A DNA stretch of 64,000 nt from Paraneptunicella aestuarii. GTDB taxonomy: Bacteria > Pseudomonadota > Gammaproteobacteria > Enterobacterales > Alteromonadaceae. Each line of letters starts with the position of its first letter. Positions within the stretch are counted from its first letter, which is position 1. The translations under genes and the position numbers were made by a program. Below are positions 16,494-24,523 of the stretch, in pieces. The notes under the pieces are model-generated. The model was not told the origin of the DNA. It did not search any database and saw only the letters and a list, made by a program, of their open reading frames with translations. The DNA lies in NCBI RefSeq assembly GCF_019900845.1, contig NZ_CP074570.1, forward strand, positions 2,480,001 through 2,544,000, given 5' to 3'.

Positions 16494-18823
16494 TATTGAC
16501 CAAGCTTTCTCCATTTATCACCAGACAGCGTAATCGCTTCCCCTAGCTCATTTTCACCGACAGGTTGACTGAATAAAAAGCCTTGCACAAAACCCAACTC
16601 TTCTCCCATTAGCATAGAATGAAATAGCTGATACTGCTCTTTCGTCTCAATTCCCTCGGCAATGACATCCATCTTAAGGCGATTAGCAAAATGCACTATC
16701 GCCTTTAACATGGCTTCATCGGGTAGCTGAGTCAGCGCATCTTTAATTAATTTCCTATCCAGTTTTAAAGAATTAACGGGTAATTCACGAAGCAGATTTA
16801 ATGATGAATAACCGATACCAAAGTTATTGATGGCGATGCGTACCCCCAAAGCAGAAACTCTTTCCAGCACATCCTTAATAATTTCACCATCTTGAATGAG
16901 TGTTTGTTCCGTCAACTCCAGTTCTAACCACTCTGGCTGACACCCCGAAGACTCTATGATGCGGCATAGTTTTGTGATGAAGCCATCCTGATAAACCTGT
17001 GTTGGTGATAAGTTAACACCAACCACCATAGGGTTCCCTTCTTTTGCCTTTCGAACCGCAAAGTCGCAGGCTTCTTGCAAAACCCATTGTCCAACCTCAA
17101 CCATTAATCCGATCTCATCCAGCATAGGCACAAAATCATAAGGCTTAACCACGCCTTTTGAAGGATGGTTCCAGCGTAACAATGCTTCAACACTTCGGAT
17201 ATCACCAGTAGATACATTTAATTTTGGCTGATATACCAACTGTAATCGGGAGATATGATTGTTTAGCGTGTCTCTCATTTCCATCTCAAGCGTGATCCGC
17301 TTACGAACCTGAACATCGTCTTCTTCTATGTAAAAGTGATATCCATTACGTCCTTGCTTTTTGGCTCTATACATGGCGATATCGGATTTTTTCAAAAGCA
17401 CCTGTACATCTTTTCCATCTCTTGGGCAGCAACTAATCCCGATACTGGGTGTCACATGCATAACAATGCCATCAAACTCATAAGGTGCCGAAAGTGATTC
17501 GTGAATCTTCATGGTGACTTTTAGTGCATCGTATTCTTGAGCCAAATCAACCAATAAAACCGCAAATTCATCACCTCCCAGACGGCAAACGGAATCTTCA
17601 GCTCTCAATAGCCCTCTGAGACGATGAGCGACTTCAATTAATACTTTATCGCCGTATTGGTGTCCCAATGTGTCGTTTATATTCTTGAATTTATCCAAAT
17701 CAATAAACAACACAGCAAAGTGGCGTTCATTACGTTCGACACGTTCAACCGCTTGTTTCATCCGGTCAATAAACAATGAGCGATTGGGTAAATCAGTAAG
17801 AGCATCATGTTGAGCCAAGCGTAAAATTTCATTATGAGCATCAAGACGCTCTGCAATATCAGTACAAATTGTGCAGATACTCAGTAAGTTGCCTTTAGCA
17901 TCTAACAATGGAAATTTAATGCATAGAAAGAAATGCTCACCCGATGTTGTTGGTAATAGCTCTTCACATTGTATTGGCTGTAATGTTTGCGCAACTTTCT
18001 GGTCGTTGTACTGGATCATTGAAGCGATATCGTCTTCGAAAATATCGCTATCTTTCTTACCTATAATGTTTTCGCACTTAAATACAAGTTGCGAACTAAA
18101 AGCCTGATTAGCCAACTCATATTCACCGTCGACATTTTTAAGGGAAATCAAGGTGGCAGAATTATTGATGATGGATTCCAACTTGGCATTGCTAAGCGCC
18201 AATTTTTTTTGTGCATGGGTACGCTCACGCACTTCGTCACGTAAATTATTGGTAAGTAACAAAAGTTCCTTGTTATGTTCCGATAACTTCTGTTGCAGAT
18301 CAGTCTTGGTTTGTAGCAACTCATGAATAGTTTTAATGTCACGATAAGAACGCAAGGCGTTAGTAAGGCAAGAGATCAGTTTTTCGACCGTAAGTTCTGA
18401 CTTTTCCCGATAATCATTAATATCATAATCCAGCACCACTTTAAGTTCTGGAGCCTGACCCGGCTGACCGGTACGGAGGATGATACGAATGAGGTTATTC
18501 TTTAATTCATTACGGATATAATTTACCAACTCTAATCCGGAGTCATCTTCCTCCATAACCACATCAAGCAAAAGCACCGCATATTTATTGCTTGCTTCCA
18601 AAACAGAGCGAGCTTCGCGAGCAGTATAGGCATGAGTCAGTTCTATAGGGCGCCCGTCATAGCTAAATTCAACAAGTACCAGCTTAGTGACATCATGCAT
18701 GTAAGGTTCATCATCAACAACCAACACATGCCAAGGCTCTCCCTGTATTAAAGGTTTTTCTCGCTCAGAATGAATTCGGTCATCCTTACGCTGCTCTGCA
18801 AACTCAAAAAGCGACCCCGCCAT
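16493..18823 (-). CDS. Response regulator with PAS, GGDEF and degenerate EAL domains
   Basis: A 776-residue cytoplasmic protein. The receiver domain (about 30-160) has D37/D38, phospho-acceptor D87 in LLLDVV, T118 and K141. A coiled coil (165-212) and a PAS domain (215-325) follow, then GGDEF (335-500) with an intact GGDEF motif at 416-420 and an inhibitory I-site RAED at 407-410. The EAL domain (515-760) keeps EAL (546-548), N604, E636 and E723. The usual metal-binding DDFGTG, however, is NNFGIG at 666-671, which predicts weak or no phosphodiesterase activity. The likely output is c-di-GMP synthesis gated by the partner kinase. It is the first gene of the three-gene cassette. Confidence 0.93.
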   Translation of the reverse strand: MAGSLFEFAEQRKDDRIHSEREKPLIQGEPWHVLVVDDEPYMHDVTKLVLVEFSYDGRPIELTHAYTAREARSVLEASNKYAVLLLDVVMEEDDSGLELVNYIRNELKNNLIRIILRTGQPGQAPELKVVLDYDINDYREKSELTVEKLISCLTNALRSYRDIKTIHELLQTKTDLQQKLSEHNKELLLLTNNLRDEVRERTHAQKKLALSNAKLESIINNSATLISLKNVDGEYELANQAFSSQLVFKCENIIGKKDSDIFEDDIASMIQYNDQKVAQTLQPIQCEELLPTTSGEHFFLCIKFPLLDAKGNLLSICTICTDIAERLDAHNEILRLAQHDALTDLPNRSLFIDRMKQAVERVERNERHFAVLFIDLDKFKNINDTLGHQYGDKVLIEVAHRLRGLLRAEDSVCRLGGDEFAVLLVDLAQEYDALKVTMKIHESLSAPYEFDGIVMHVTPSIGISCCPRDGKDVQVLLKKSDIAMYRAKKQGRNGYHFYIEEDDVQVRKRITLEMEMRDTLNNHISRLQLVYQPKLNVSTGDIRSVEALLRWNHPSKGVVKPYDFVPMLDEIGLMVEVGQWVLQEACDFAVRKAKEGNPMVVGVNLSPTQVYQDGFITKLCRIIESSGCQPEWLELELTEQTLIQDGEIIKDVLERVSALGVRIAINNFGIGYSSLNLLRELPVNSLKLDRKLIKDALTQLPDEAMLKAIVHFANRLKMDVIAEGIETKEQYQLFHSMLMGEELGFVQGFLFSQPVGENELGEAITLSGDKWRKLGQ

Positions 18824-19062
18824 TTAGTACCTCAAATTGTCGAACTTAAAAAATTAACGACAGCTACATAAAAGACTGTTCCAGACCCATGTGTCATTTT
18901 GACCAAACGCATCGGTTCCAAAAACGGTAAAGATACGAGTTTCCTCTTATAAAAAACGCTATCAAAAATCGTATTTGAAACATTGATTTAGATAATGCTT
19001 TTGGCTTAATGCTTTATGATGTGAAATAATCCTGAGCCTCCTAACATCAATAAGTATAGTCA

Positions 19063-19878
19063 ATGATTGAACAATACCTACCAATTGTCCTTTCACTCGC
19101 TGCAGCAGGCGTATTTGCCGGGCTACTTGCTGGTCTATTTGGCGTTGGTGGAGGCATTGTGATTGTGCCTGTTTTGTTTTTTCTGTTTCAGTCCATGGGC
19201 GTTTCACCAGAAAGTGCAATGGGCATCGCAACAGCTACTTCTCTGGCTTGCATTGTGCCTACTTCAATTAGTTCGATTCGTTCACACCATAAAAAAGGCA
19301 ACGTAGACTTTCAGCTATTTAAACAATGGCTTCCTGCAATTTTTGTCGGTGTGTTTATTGGGAGTTGGTTAGTCACCAGAGTGCCTGGCACCTGGTTTAC
19401 TATTCTATTTGGTGTTATCGCCACACTATCAGCACTGAATATGCTATTTAGAACAGCGAAATCGGCCATTGCCAGTTCGCTTCCGGGTAAATTCGGGCAA
19501 GCTATCATTGCCTCTTGCATCGGTGCATTTAGCTCCATGATTGGAATCGGTGGAGGTACGCTATCGGTTCCCATACTCACGGCTTGCAGCTATCCGGCTC
19601 ATAAGGCAGTGGGAACCGCTGCTGCTATCGGCTTAGCGATTTCTCTCCCTGGGGCAATCACTATGCTCATATTGGGTACAGCTCCCGAAGATGCCCCTTT
19701 CGGTACTTTGGGTTTGGTTAACTTTCCCGGTTTGGCTTGTATTATTCCATTAAGCGTTTTGTGCGCGCCGTTAGGTGCAAACCTGGCTTCTAAACTCGAT
19801 AGTAATGTTTTGAAGAAGCTTTTTGCTGTGTTATTGTTGCTCACTGGGTTAAGAATGCTCGCCCAGCTATTACTATAA
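19063..19878 (+). CDS. TauE/SafE family permease (putative sulfite/organosulfonate exporter)
   Basis: A 271-residue inner-membrane protein with about eight helices and the twin glycine-rich motifs GLFGVGGGIVIVPVL (near residue 25) and SMIGIGGGTLSVPIL (near 160) that define the TauE/SafE family. These proteins move small anions such as sulfite, sulfoacetate or related acids. It stands alone, 117 bases before the allantoate hydrolase gene, and could serve purine catabolism or be unrelated. The sequence gives no substrate. It is distinct from the shorter DsbD-like protein at 1921. Confidence 0.9.
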   Translation: MIEQYLPIVLSLAAAGVFAGLLAGLFGVGGGIVIVPVLFFLFQSMGVSPESAMGIATATSLACIVPTSISSIRSHHKKGNVDFQLFKQWLPAIFVGVFIGSWLVTRVPGTWFTILFGVIATLSALNMLFRTAKSAIASSLPGKFGQAIIASCIGAFSSMIGIGGGTLSVPILTACSYPAHKAVGTAAAIGLAISLPGAITMLILGTAPEDAPFGTLGLVNFPGLACIIPLSVLCAPLGANLASKLDSNVLKKLFAVLLLLTGLRMLAQLLL

Positions 19879-19994
19879 ATAGATTATTTTTTAATATTAT
19901 TTATAACGCCGTATCTTTGTTTCGAAGCGCCTCGCTTCATATAGTTTCCAACACCTCCGATAGTGACTCGGTTTTTTAAAAGAGATGTCCATTA

Positions 19995-21251
19995 ATGTCT
20001 GACGTTCAAGCTTTTGCCCAAGAGGTATACGATCGTTGTCAACAACTGGCTCAGTTTAGTCAGTCAAAACGCCACATGGATCGCCGATACCTGACCACCG
20101 AACATTTTGAAACCAATCTACAGGTTTCCAGATGGATGGAACAGGCGGGTATGTTCAGTTGGCAGGATGAAGCAGGAAATATCTGGGGACGTTATCAAAG
20201 TGATATCACAGAAGCCCCCACACTCATTATTGGCAGCCACCTGGATACCGTCCCTAATGGTGGCATCTATGATGGTATCTTTGGCGTTGTTGCGCCGATT
20301 TCCGTTATTCAGTATTGCAATGAAAATCAGATCCGTTTTCCGTTCCATATTGATATTGTTGGGTTTGGTGACGAAGAAGGTACACGTTTCGGTACAACTT
20401 TACTGGGAAGCCGCGCAGTAACCGGACGTTGGCAAGATCACTGGCAAAACCTCACCGATGAAGCCGGCATTTCCCTGGCAGAAGCGATGGAACAGTTCAA
20501 GCTCAATATTGATATGGTGGCCAATGCATCCAGAGCCGAACATGACCTGCTTGGATTCTTTGAAATCCATATTGAACAAGGCCCGGTATTAGAAGCAGAA
20601 TCCTTGCCGGTAGGTATTGTAAGCTCTATCGCTGGCGCCAAGCGCTTTAATATTAAAGTCACAGGAAAAGCAGGCCATTCCGGCACGGTGCCAATGGCAA
20701 TGCGTCAGGATGCCATGGTCGCCTGTGCCAAAATGGTCGTCGCCATTGAGCAACTGGCAAAAGAACATGATGTTGTTGCCACGGTAGGACGCTTAACCGT
20801 TCAGCCTAATGCCGTGAACGTCATACCCGGTGATGTCGATTTTTCACTGGATATTCGTAGCGAAAGTGATGAAAAACGCGATTTCGCACTAGCACAGATT
20901 CAACATTCGTTATTTGAAATATCCCAAAGCAGTGGCGTTTCTATTGAATGGCATCAAACTCACGCAGCGCAAGCCACCGCTTGTGCGCCAAAGTTTCAGT
21001 CACTATTACAAGAATCCATCATGAAGGAAGACATAGAGCCCCTGACGCTGTTTTCAGGAGCGGGTCATGATGCCATGGAAGTAGCGAACATCTGTCCTAT
21101 AGGCATGTTATTCATGCGCTGCTCTGGCGGCATTAGCCATCATCCGGATGAATCAATTAGCGTTGAGGATACTGCGGTTACGCTAAAGGTTTTATACAAC
21201 CTGCTGACACTATTGGCGTTGTCACCCACCATGTCGGCGGATGACACATGA
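19995..21251 (+). CDS. allC: Allantoate amidohydrolase (M20 family Zn/Mn hydrolase)
   Basis: A 418-residue M20/carbamoyl-amidase family enzyme. Metal ligands are visible in GSHLDTVPNGGIYDG, GDEEGTRFG, HIEQGPVLE and SGAGHDAMEV; the dimerisation lid carries GHSGTVPM. The same family includes N-carbamoyl-beta-alanine and hydantoin-product hydrolases, so substrate choice rests on context. The gene converges with puuE (allantoinase, 10 bases away) and lies beside the xanthine-urate genes, which points to allantoate as substrate, giving ureidoglycine/ureidoglycolate and ammonia. No separate ureidoglycolate lyase or hydrolase gene is seen in the window. Confidence 0.85.
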   Translation: MSDVQAFAQEVYDRCQQLAQFSQSKRHMDRRYLTTEHFETNLQVSRWMEQAGMFSWQDEAGNIWGRYQSDITEAPTLIIGSHLDTVPNGGIYDGIFGVVAPISVIQYCNENQIRFPFHIDIVGFGDEEGTRFGTTLLGSRAVTGRWQDHWQNLTDEAGISLAEAMEQFKLNIDMVANASRAEHDLLGFFEIHIEQGPVLEAESLPVGIVSSIAGAKRFNIKVTGKAGHSGTVPMAMRQDAMVACAKMVVAIEQLAKEHDVVATVGRLTVQPNAVNVIPGDVDFSLDIRSESDEKRDFALAQIQHSLFEISQSSGVSIEWHQTHAAQATACAPKFQSLLQESIMKEDIEPLTLFSGAGHDAMEVANICPIGMLFMRCSGGISHHPDESISVEDTAVTLKVLYNLLTLLALSPTMSADDT

Positions 21252-21261
21252 GAATAAGAGA

Positions 21262-22167
21262 TTATTTATAAGGATGCTCCTGCAACCAATGACGCGCGAT
21301 CTGTTCGCGCGTACATAACCACACCTTGTCATGGCCTAACACATACTCAATAAAGCGCTTTAGTCCCGCAATACGTCCCGGGCGTCCAACCAAGCGACAA
21401 TGCAACCCAATAGACAACATTTTGGGGGCTTCCGCACCTTCCTCATACAACACATCAAACGCATCTTTTAAATACTGGAAGAAGTGTTCGCCAGTATTAA
21501 AGCCTTGAGGTGTGGCGAAACGCATATCGTTGGTTTCCAAGGTATAAGGCACGATCAATAACGGCTTGCCGTAATGGCAATCATAGTAAGGCAAATCATC
21601 AGCGTAAGAATCAGCGCAATAGAGAATGTCATCCCGTTCAGCTACTAGTTTCAATGTATTGGGCGATGTTCTACCTGTGTACCAACCCGCGGGCTTACTT
21701 CCGGTTAAGGACTGATGCAATTCTATCGCCTGTTGCATCATGTCGCGCTCTTGCTGCTCAGGCATATCCTGAAAGTGGATCCAGCGCATAGCATGACTGG
21801 CAATTTCCCAATTCGCCTCTAACATAGCTTGAACCGCGTCAGGATGACGCTGCATTGCCATCGTTACACCAAATACAGTAACAGGAACCTGATATTGGGT
21901 AAGTAACCGATGTAAACGCCAAAAACCCGCTCTGGAACCGTATTCGTAAATAGATTCCATGCTTAAATGACGATCGGGATATGCCTGCGCACCAACGATC
22001 TCTGACAAGAACATTTCCGACTGAGCATCGCCGTGCAAGGTACAATTCTCGCCGCCTTCTTCATAATTCAAGACAAATTGTACGGCTATTTTTGCTTTAT
22101 CAGGCCAGTTAGCATGAGGCGGATTAGCACCATACCCTATCAAATCGCGAGGATATTGATTTGTCAT
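21262..22167 (-). CDS. puuE: Allantoinase PuuE (polysaccharide-deacetylase fold)
   Basis: A 301-residue cytoplasmic protein of the cofactor-independent allantoinase type, which opens (S)-allantoin to allantoate. Typical blocks are YPRDLIGYGANPPHANWP at the N-terminus, LNYEEGGENC, SMESIYEYGSRAGFWRLHRL, WEIASHAMRW and GLHCRLVGRPGRI. It shares the NodB-like fold but is a well-defined subgroup linked to purine catabolism. The gene runs opposite to the rest of the pathway and lies downstream of the TetR regulator gene on the same strand (71-base gap), so it could be co-transcribed with the regulator. Confidence 0.94.
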   Translation of the reverse strand: MTNQYPRDLIGYGANPPHANWPDKAKIAVQFVLNYEEGGENCTLHGDAQSEMFLSEIVGAQAYPDRHLSMESIYEYGSRAGFWRLHRLLTQYQVPVTVFGVTMAMQRHPDAVQAMLEANWEIASHAMRWIHFQDMPEQQERDMMQQAIELHQSLTGSKPAGWYTGRTSPNTLKLVAERDDILYCADSYADDLPYYDCHYGKPLLIVPYTLETNDMRFATPQGFNTGEHFFQYLKDAFDVLYEEGAEAPKMLSIGLHCRLVGRPGRIAGLKRFIEYVLGHDKVWLCTREQIARHWLQEHPYK

Positions 22168-22238
22168 ACTTATATTGTCTCCAGAATGCGTGTTACGAGT
22201 AGCAGGTTAAGTGGCAGTTAATAACAATCAAATAGCAA

Positions 22239-22868
22239 TCAAACCAGGCCACAACCACCTAAAATGCTATTAATCAGATAATCGGTGGCTTCCTGAAATG
22301 ACTTATCGTCAAGAGGCTCTCCTCTTAATCCTGCAATTTGCACAGAGAAATCGGCATAGTGCTGGGTGGAAGCCCATATTTGAAACAAAAGATATTCCGG
22401 ATTGACCTTTGCCATCTTGCCCTGCTCTATCCAGGATTCGATGAGTGCAATTCGGGCTTTAAACCAGTCAGATAAATCCTGCTGTAAAAAAGGCATTAAT
22501 ACAGGTGCGCCATTAATGACTTCCAAAGCAAAGACTTTTGAAGCTTCCGGCTTGTCTCGGGAAATGCGCATTTTTTCACGAATATAGGCGGACAGAACTT
22601 CTTTTGGATCATCATCGGCGGTTGCTTTATCAAATCCTGAATTCCATAGCTCAATGATACGACGCAACACTTGCTGATAAAGCTTCATTTTGGAACCGAA
22701 ATAATAAAGCACATTGGCTTTTGGTAAGCCACAGTCGTCCGCAATTTTCTGTACAGTGGTTCCCCCGAACCCCTCTCGTGCAAAAATTTGCGTCGCAGAA
22801 CTTAATATCTTTTCACAATTTGCTGTTCTTATGTCAGAACCACTCATTCGTTCACCCATCTGTTCCAC
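22239..22868 (-). CDS. TetR family regulator, RutR-like
   Basis: A 209-residue repressor with an N-terminal TetR helix-turn-helix (about 15-65, TTVQKIADDCGLPKANVLYYFGSK) and a C-terminal domain of the RutR/YcdC type (KVFALEVINGAP, FQIWASTQHYADF). E. coli RutR senses uracil and thymine and also binds near purine-degradation genes. I place the start at a GTG (22868) because AAGGA lies about eight bases upstream; ATGs at 22859 and 22847 are less well placed. It is divergent from xdhA, and the shared region holds a perfect RutR-type operator at 23029. The effector in this organism could be a purine intermediate rather than uracil; that is open. Confidence 0.9.
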   Translation of the reverse strand: MEQMGERMSGSDIRTANCEKILSSATQIFAREGFGGTTVQKIADDCGLPKANVLYYFGSKMKLYQQVLRRIIELWNSGFDKATADDDPKEVLSAYIREKMRISRDKPEASKVFALEVINGAPVLMPFLQQDLSDWFKARIALIESWIEQGKMAKVNPEYLLFQIWASTQHYADFSVQIAGLRGEPLDDKSFQEATDYLINSILGGCGLV

Positions 22869-23001
22869 ACCGCACTTCCTTCTAGATATAAGAGCTTAGA
22901 TAGTTTTCTTTACCAGGCTGAATCACCATCAATGCAAGCAAAATAGCCGCGAAAAGGCCTAATTAACCACGAAATTCCCACGCCACTCAAGCAGAATCAT
23001 C

Positions 23002-23044
23002 TTGCTATACACTGCAAATATAAATATATTGACCAAATGGTCAA
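23002..23044 (+). promoter_or_regulatory. xdhA promoter with RutR-type operator
   Basis: A -35-like TTGCTA (23002-23007), a 17-base spacer and a -10-like TATATT (23025-23030) are followed by TTGACCAAATGGTCAA at 23029-23044. The latter is a perfect copy of the RutR palindrome TTGACCANNTGGTCAA. The operator overlaps the -10 edge and the predicted start site near 23037, so bound regulator would block transcription. I found no second copy in front of puuE or the allantoate hydrolase gene. Confidence 0.82.
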
Positions 23045-23077
23045 CTTTTAAATGATAAAACGGCAGCTCAACTTCCC

Positions 23078-24523
23078 ATGATCAGTTTCTTGCTTAACGA
23101 CAAGCCAGTACACCTCAACGAAGCTCCTCCCAATCAGACTGTTCTGGAGTTCTTACGCGAAAACCGAAGTATGACTGGCACTAAAGAAGGTTGTGCATCC
23201 GGAGATTGCGGTGCATGTACGACAGTGCTGGCGGAATACAACACGGTCAATGACTCTCTGGAATATAAAACCATCAATAGCTGCATTACCTTTCTGCCCG
23301 CATTACATGGAAAACAACTGATAACCGTTGAATATCTCAGCAACAATAAAGAGCTACATCCTGTACAGGAAGCCATGGTAAAGCATCATGGTTCACAATG
23401 CGGCTTTTGTACTCCAGGCTTCGTTATGTCAATTTTCGCTCAATACCAGCAGCAACAGCCGGTTGATCGTACTGATATAGAACACGCGCTTTCCGGTAAT
23501 TTATGTCGTTGTACCGGATATCGTCCCATTATTGATGCTGCACTTGACGCCTGTAATCATTATCAGGAAGACAAGTTTGCAAAACTGGCACAAGGCACCA
23601 TAGCCAAATTAAAAGCCTTGCAAAATCAAGACTCTCGCCCGGGCACTGACCGCCTGTTTTTACCCGCCAACAGAGAAGAGTTAGCCGCAACCATTAAACA
23701 GCATCCAACCGCTAAGTTAGTGGCAGGTGCTACCGATTTGGCATTGGAAAGCACTCAGCTTTACAAAGACTTTTCAGGGCTGATTTACCTTGGCAATGTA
23801 ACCGAGCTCAATGTTATTGAACAAAACAACGATGCATTAACCATCGGTGCAGCGGTTAATTACCAGAAATTCTTGCCGGTACTTTTGCAACATTACCCTG
23901 AACTTGAGGAACTGTTTGTGCGACTAGGCTCTTTGCCGATTCGTAATCAAGGTACTATGGGGGGCAATGTCGCCAATGCATCCCCTATTGGTGATACCCC
24001 TCCCGTCTTACTGGCACTCAATGCCAGCATAAACCTTGATGACGGCACACAAAGACGTTCCGTACCGGCTCGCAACTTCTTCCATGGCTATCGCCAGACT
24101 GATTTAAAAGCGACCGAATGGATTGAATCCATTTCCATTCCCAAACGCCATCCTGACGATGTAATACGTGCCTATAAAGTATCGAAACGCTACGAAGACG
24201 ATATTTCAACCGTATGCGCGGTATTCAAAATTCGCACGCAACACGGCTACATTCATTCTATTTCCAGCGGGTTCGGTGGTGTTGCCGCCGTGCCTTCAGA
24301 GGCGAAAAAACTGAGCTTTGCCCTTGTTGGTCTTGACTGGAAAGAAGCCAGCACCCACGACAAAGGTCGTAATTGTCTTGCAACTTCCTTCTCGCCTATA
24401 ACAGACGTAAGAGCCAGCAACGATTACCGCCAAAAGCTGATTGTGAATCTTTGGAAACGTTTTTGGCTGGAAACCAGTCAGGCTGACAACAAGATAGCCA
24501 CAAGGGTGATTACACATGCGTAG
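23078..24523 (+). CDS. xdhA: Xanthine dehydrogenase small subunit (Fe-S/FAD)
   Basis: A 481-residue subunit. The N-terminal plant-type [2Fe-2S] domain has GCASGDCGACT, the second cluster domain has CGFCTPGF and GNLCRCTGYRPI, and the C-terminal half is the FAD-binding and CO-dehydrogenase-type flavoprotein domain (LVAGATDLALE, LPIRNQGTMGGNVANASPIGD). With XdhB it oxidises hypoxanthine and xanthine to urate, passing electrons to NAD. It is the first gene of a long rightward operon and overlaps xdhB by eight bases. The start has no clear ribosome binding site; a nine-codon reading frame (23052-23081) ends across it and may couple translation. Confidence 0.95.
   Translation: MISFLLNDKPVHLNEAPPNQTVLEFLRENRSMTGTKEGCASGDCGACTTVLAEYNTVNDSLEYKTINSCITFLPALHGKQLITVEYLSNNKELHPVQEAMVKHHGSQCGFCTPGFVMSIFAQYQQQQPVDRTDIEHALSGNLCRCTGYRPIIDAALDACNHYQEDKFAKLAQGTIAKLKALQNQDSRPGTDRLFLPANREELAATIKQHPTAKLVAGATDLALESTQLYKDFSGLIYLGNVTELNVIEQNNDALTIGAAVNYQKFLPVLLQHYPELEELFVRLGSLPIRNQGTMGGNVANASPIGDTPPVLLALNASINLDDGTQRRSVPARNFFHGYRQTDLKATEWIESISIPKRHPDDVIRAYKVSKRYEDDISTVCAVFKIRTQHGYIHSISSGFGGVAAVPSEAKKLSFALVGLDWKEASTHDKGRNCLATSFSPITDVRASNDYRQKLIVNLWKRFWLETSQADNKIATRVITHA

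Noticed and set aside
13972..18823. Treating the PhnD-like protein as part of a phosphonate ABC importer
   Set aside because: No permease or ATPase gene is adjacent; both neighbours are signalling genes with overlapping frames.
18981..18996. FNR-like half-site TTGAT before the TauE gene
   Set aside because: The second half matches only three of five positions, so it is within chance expectation.
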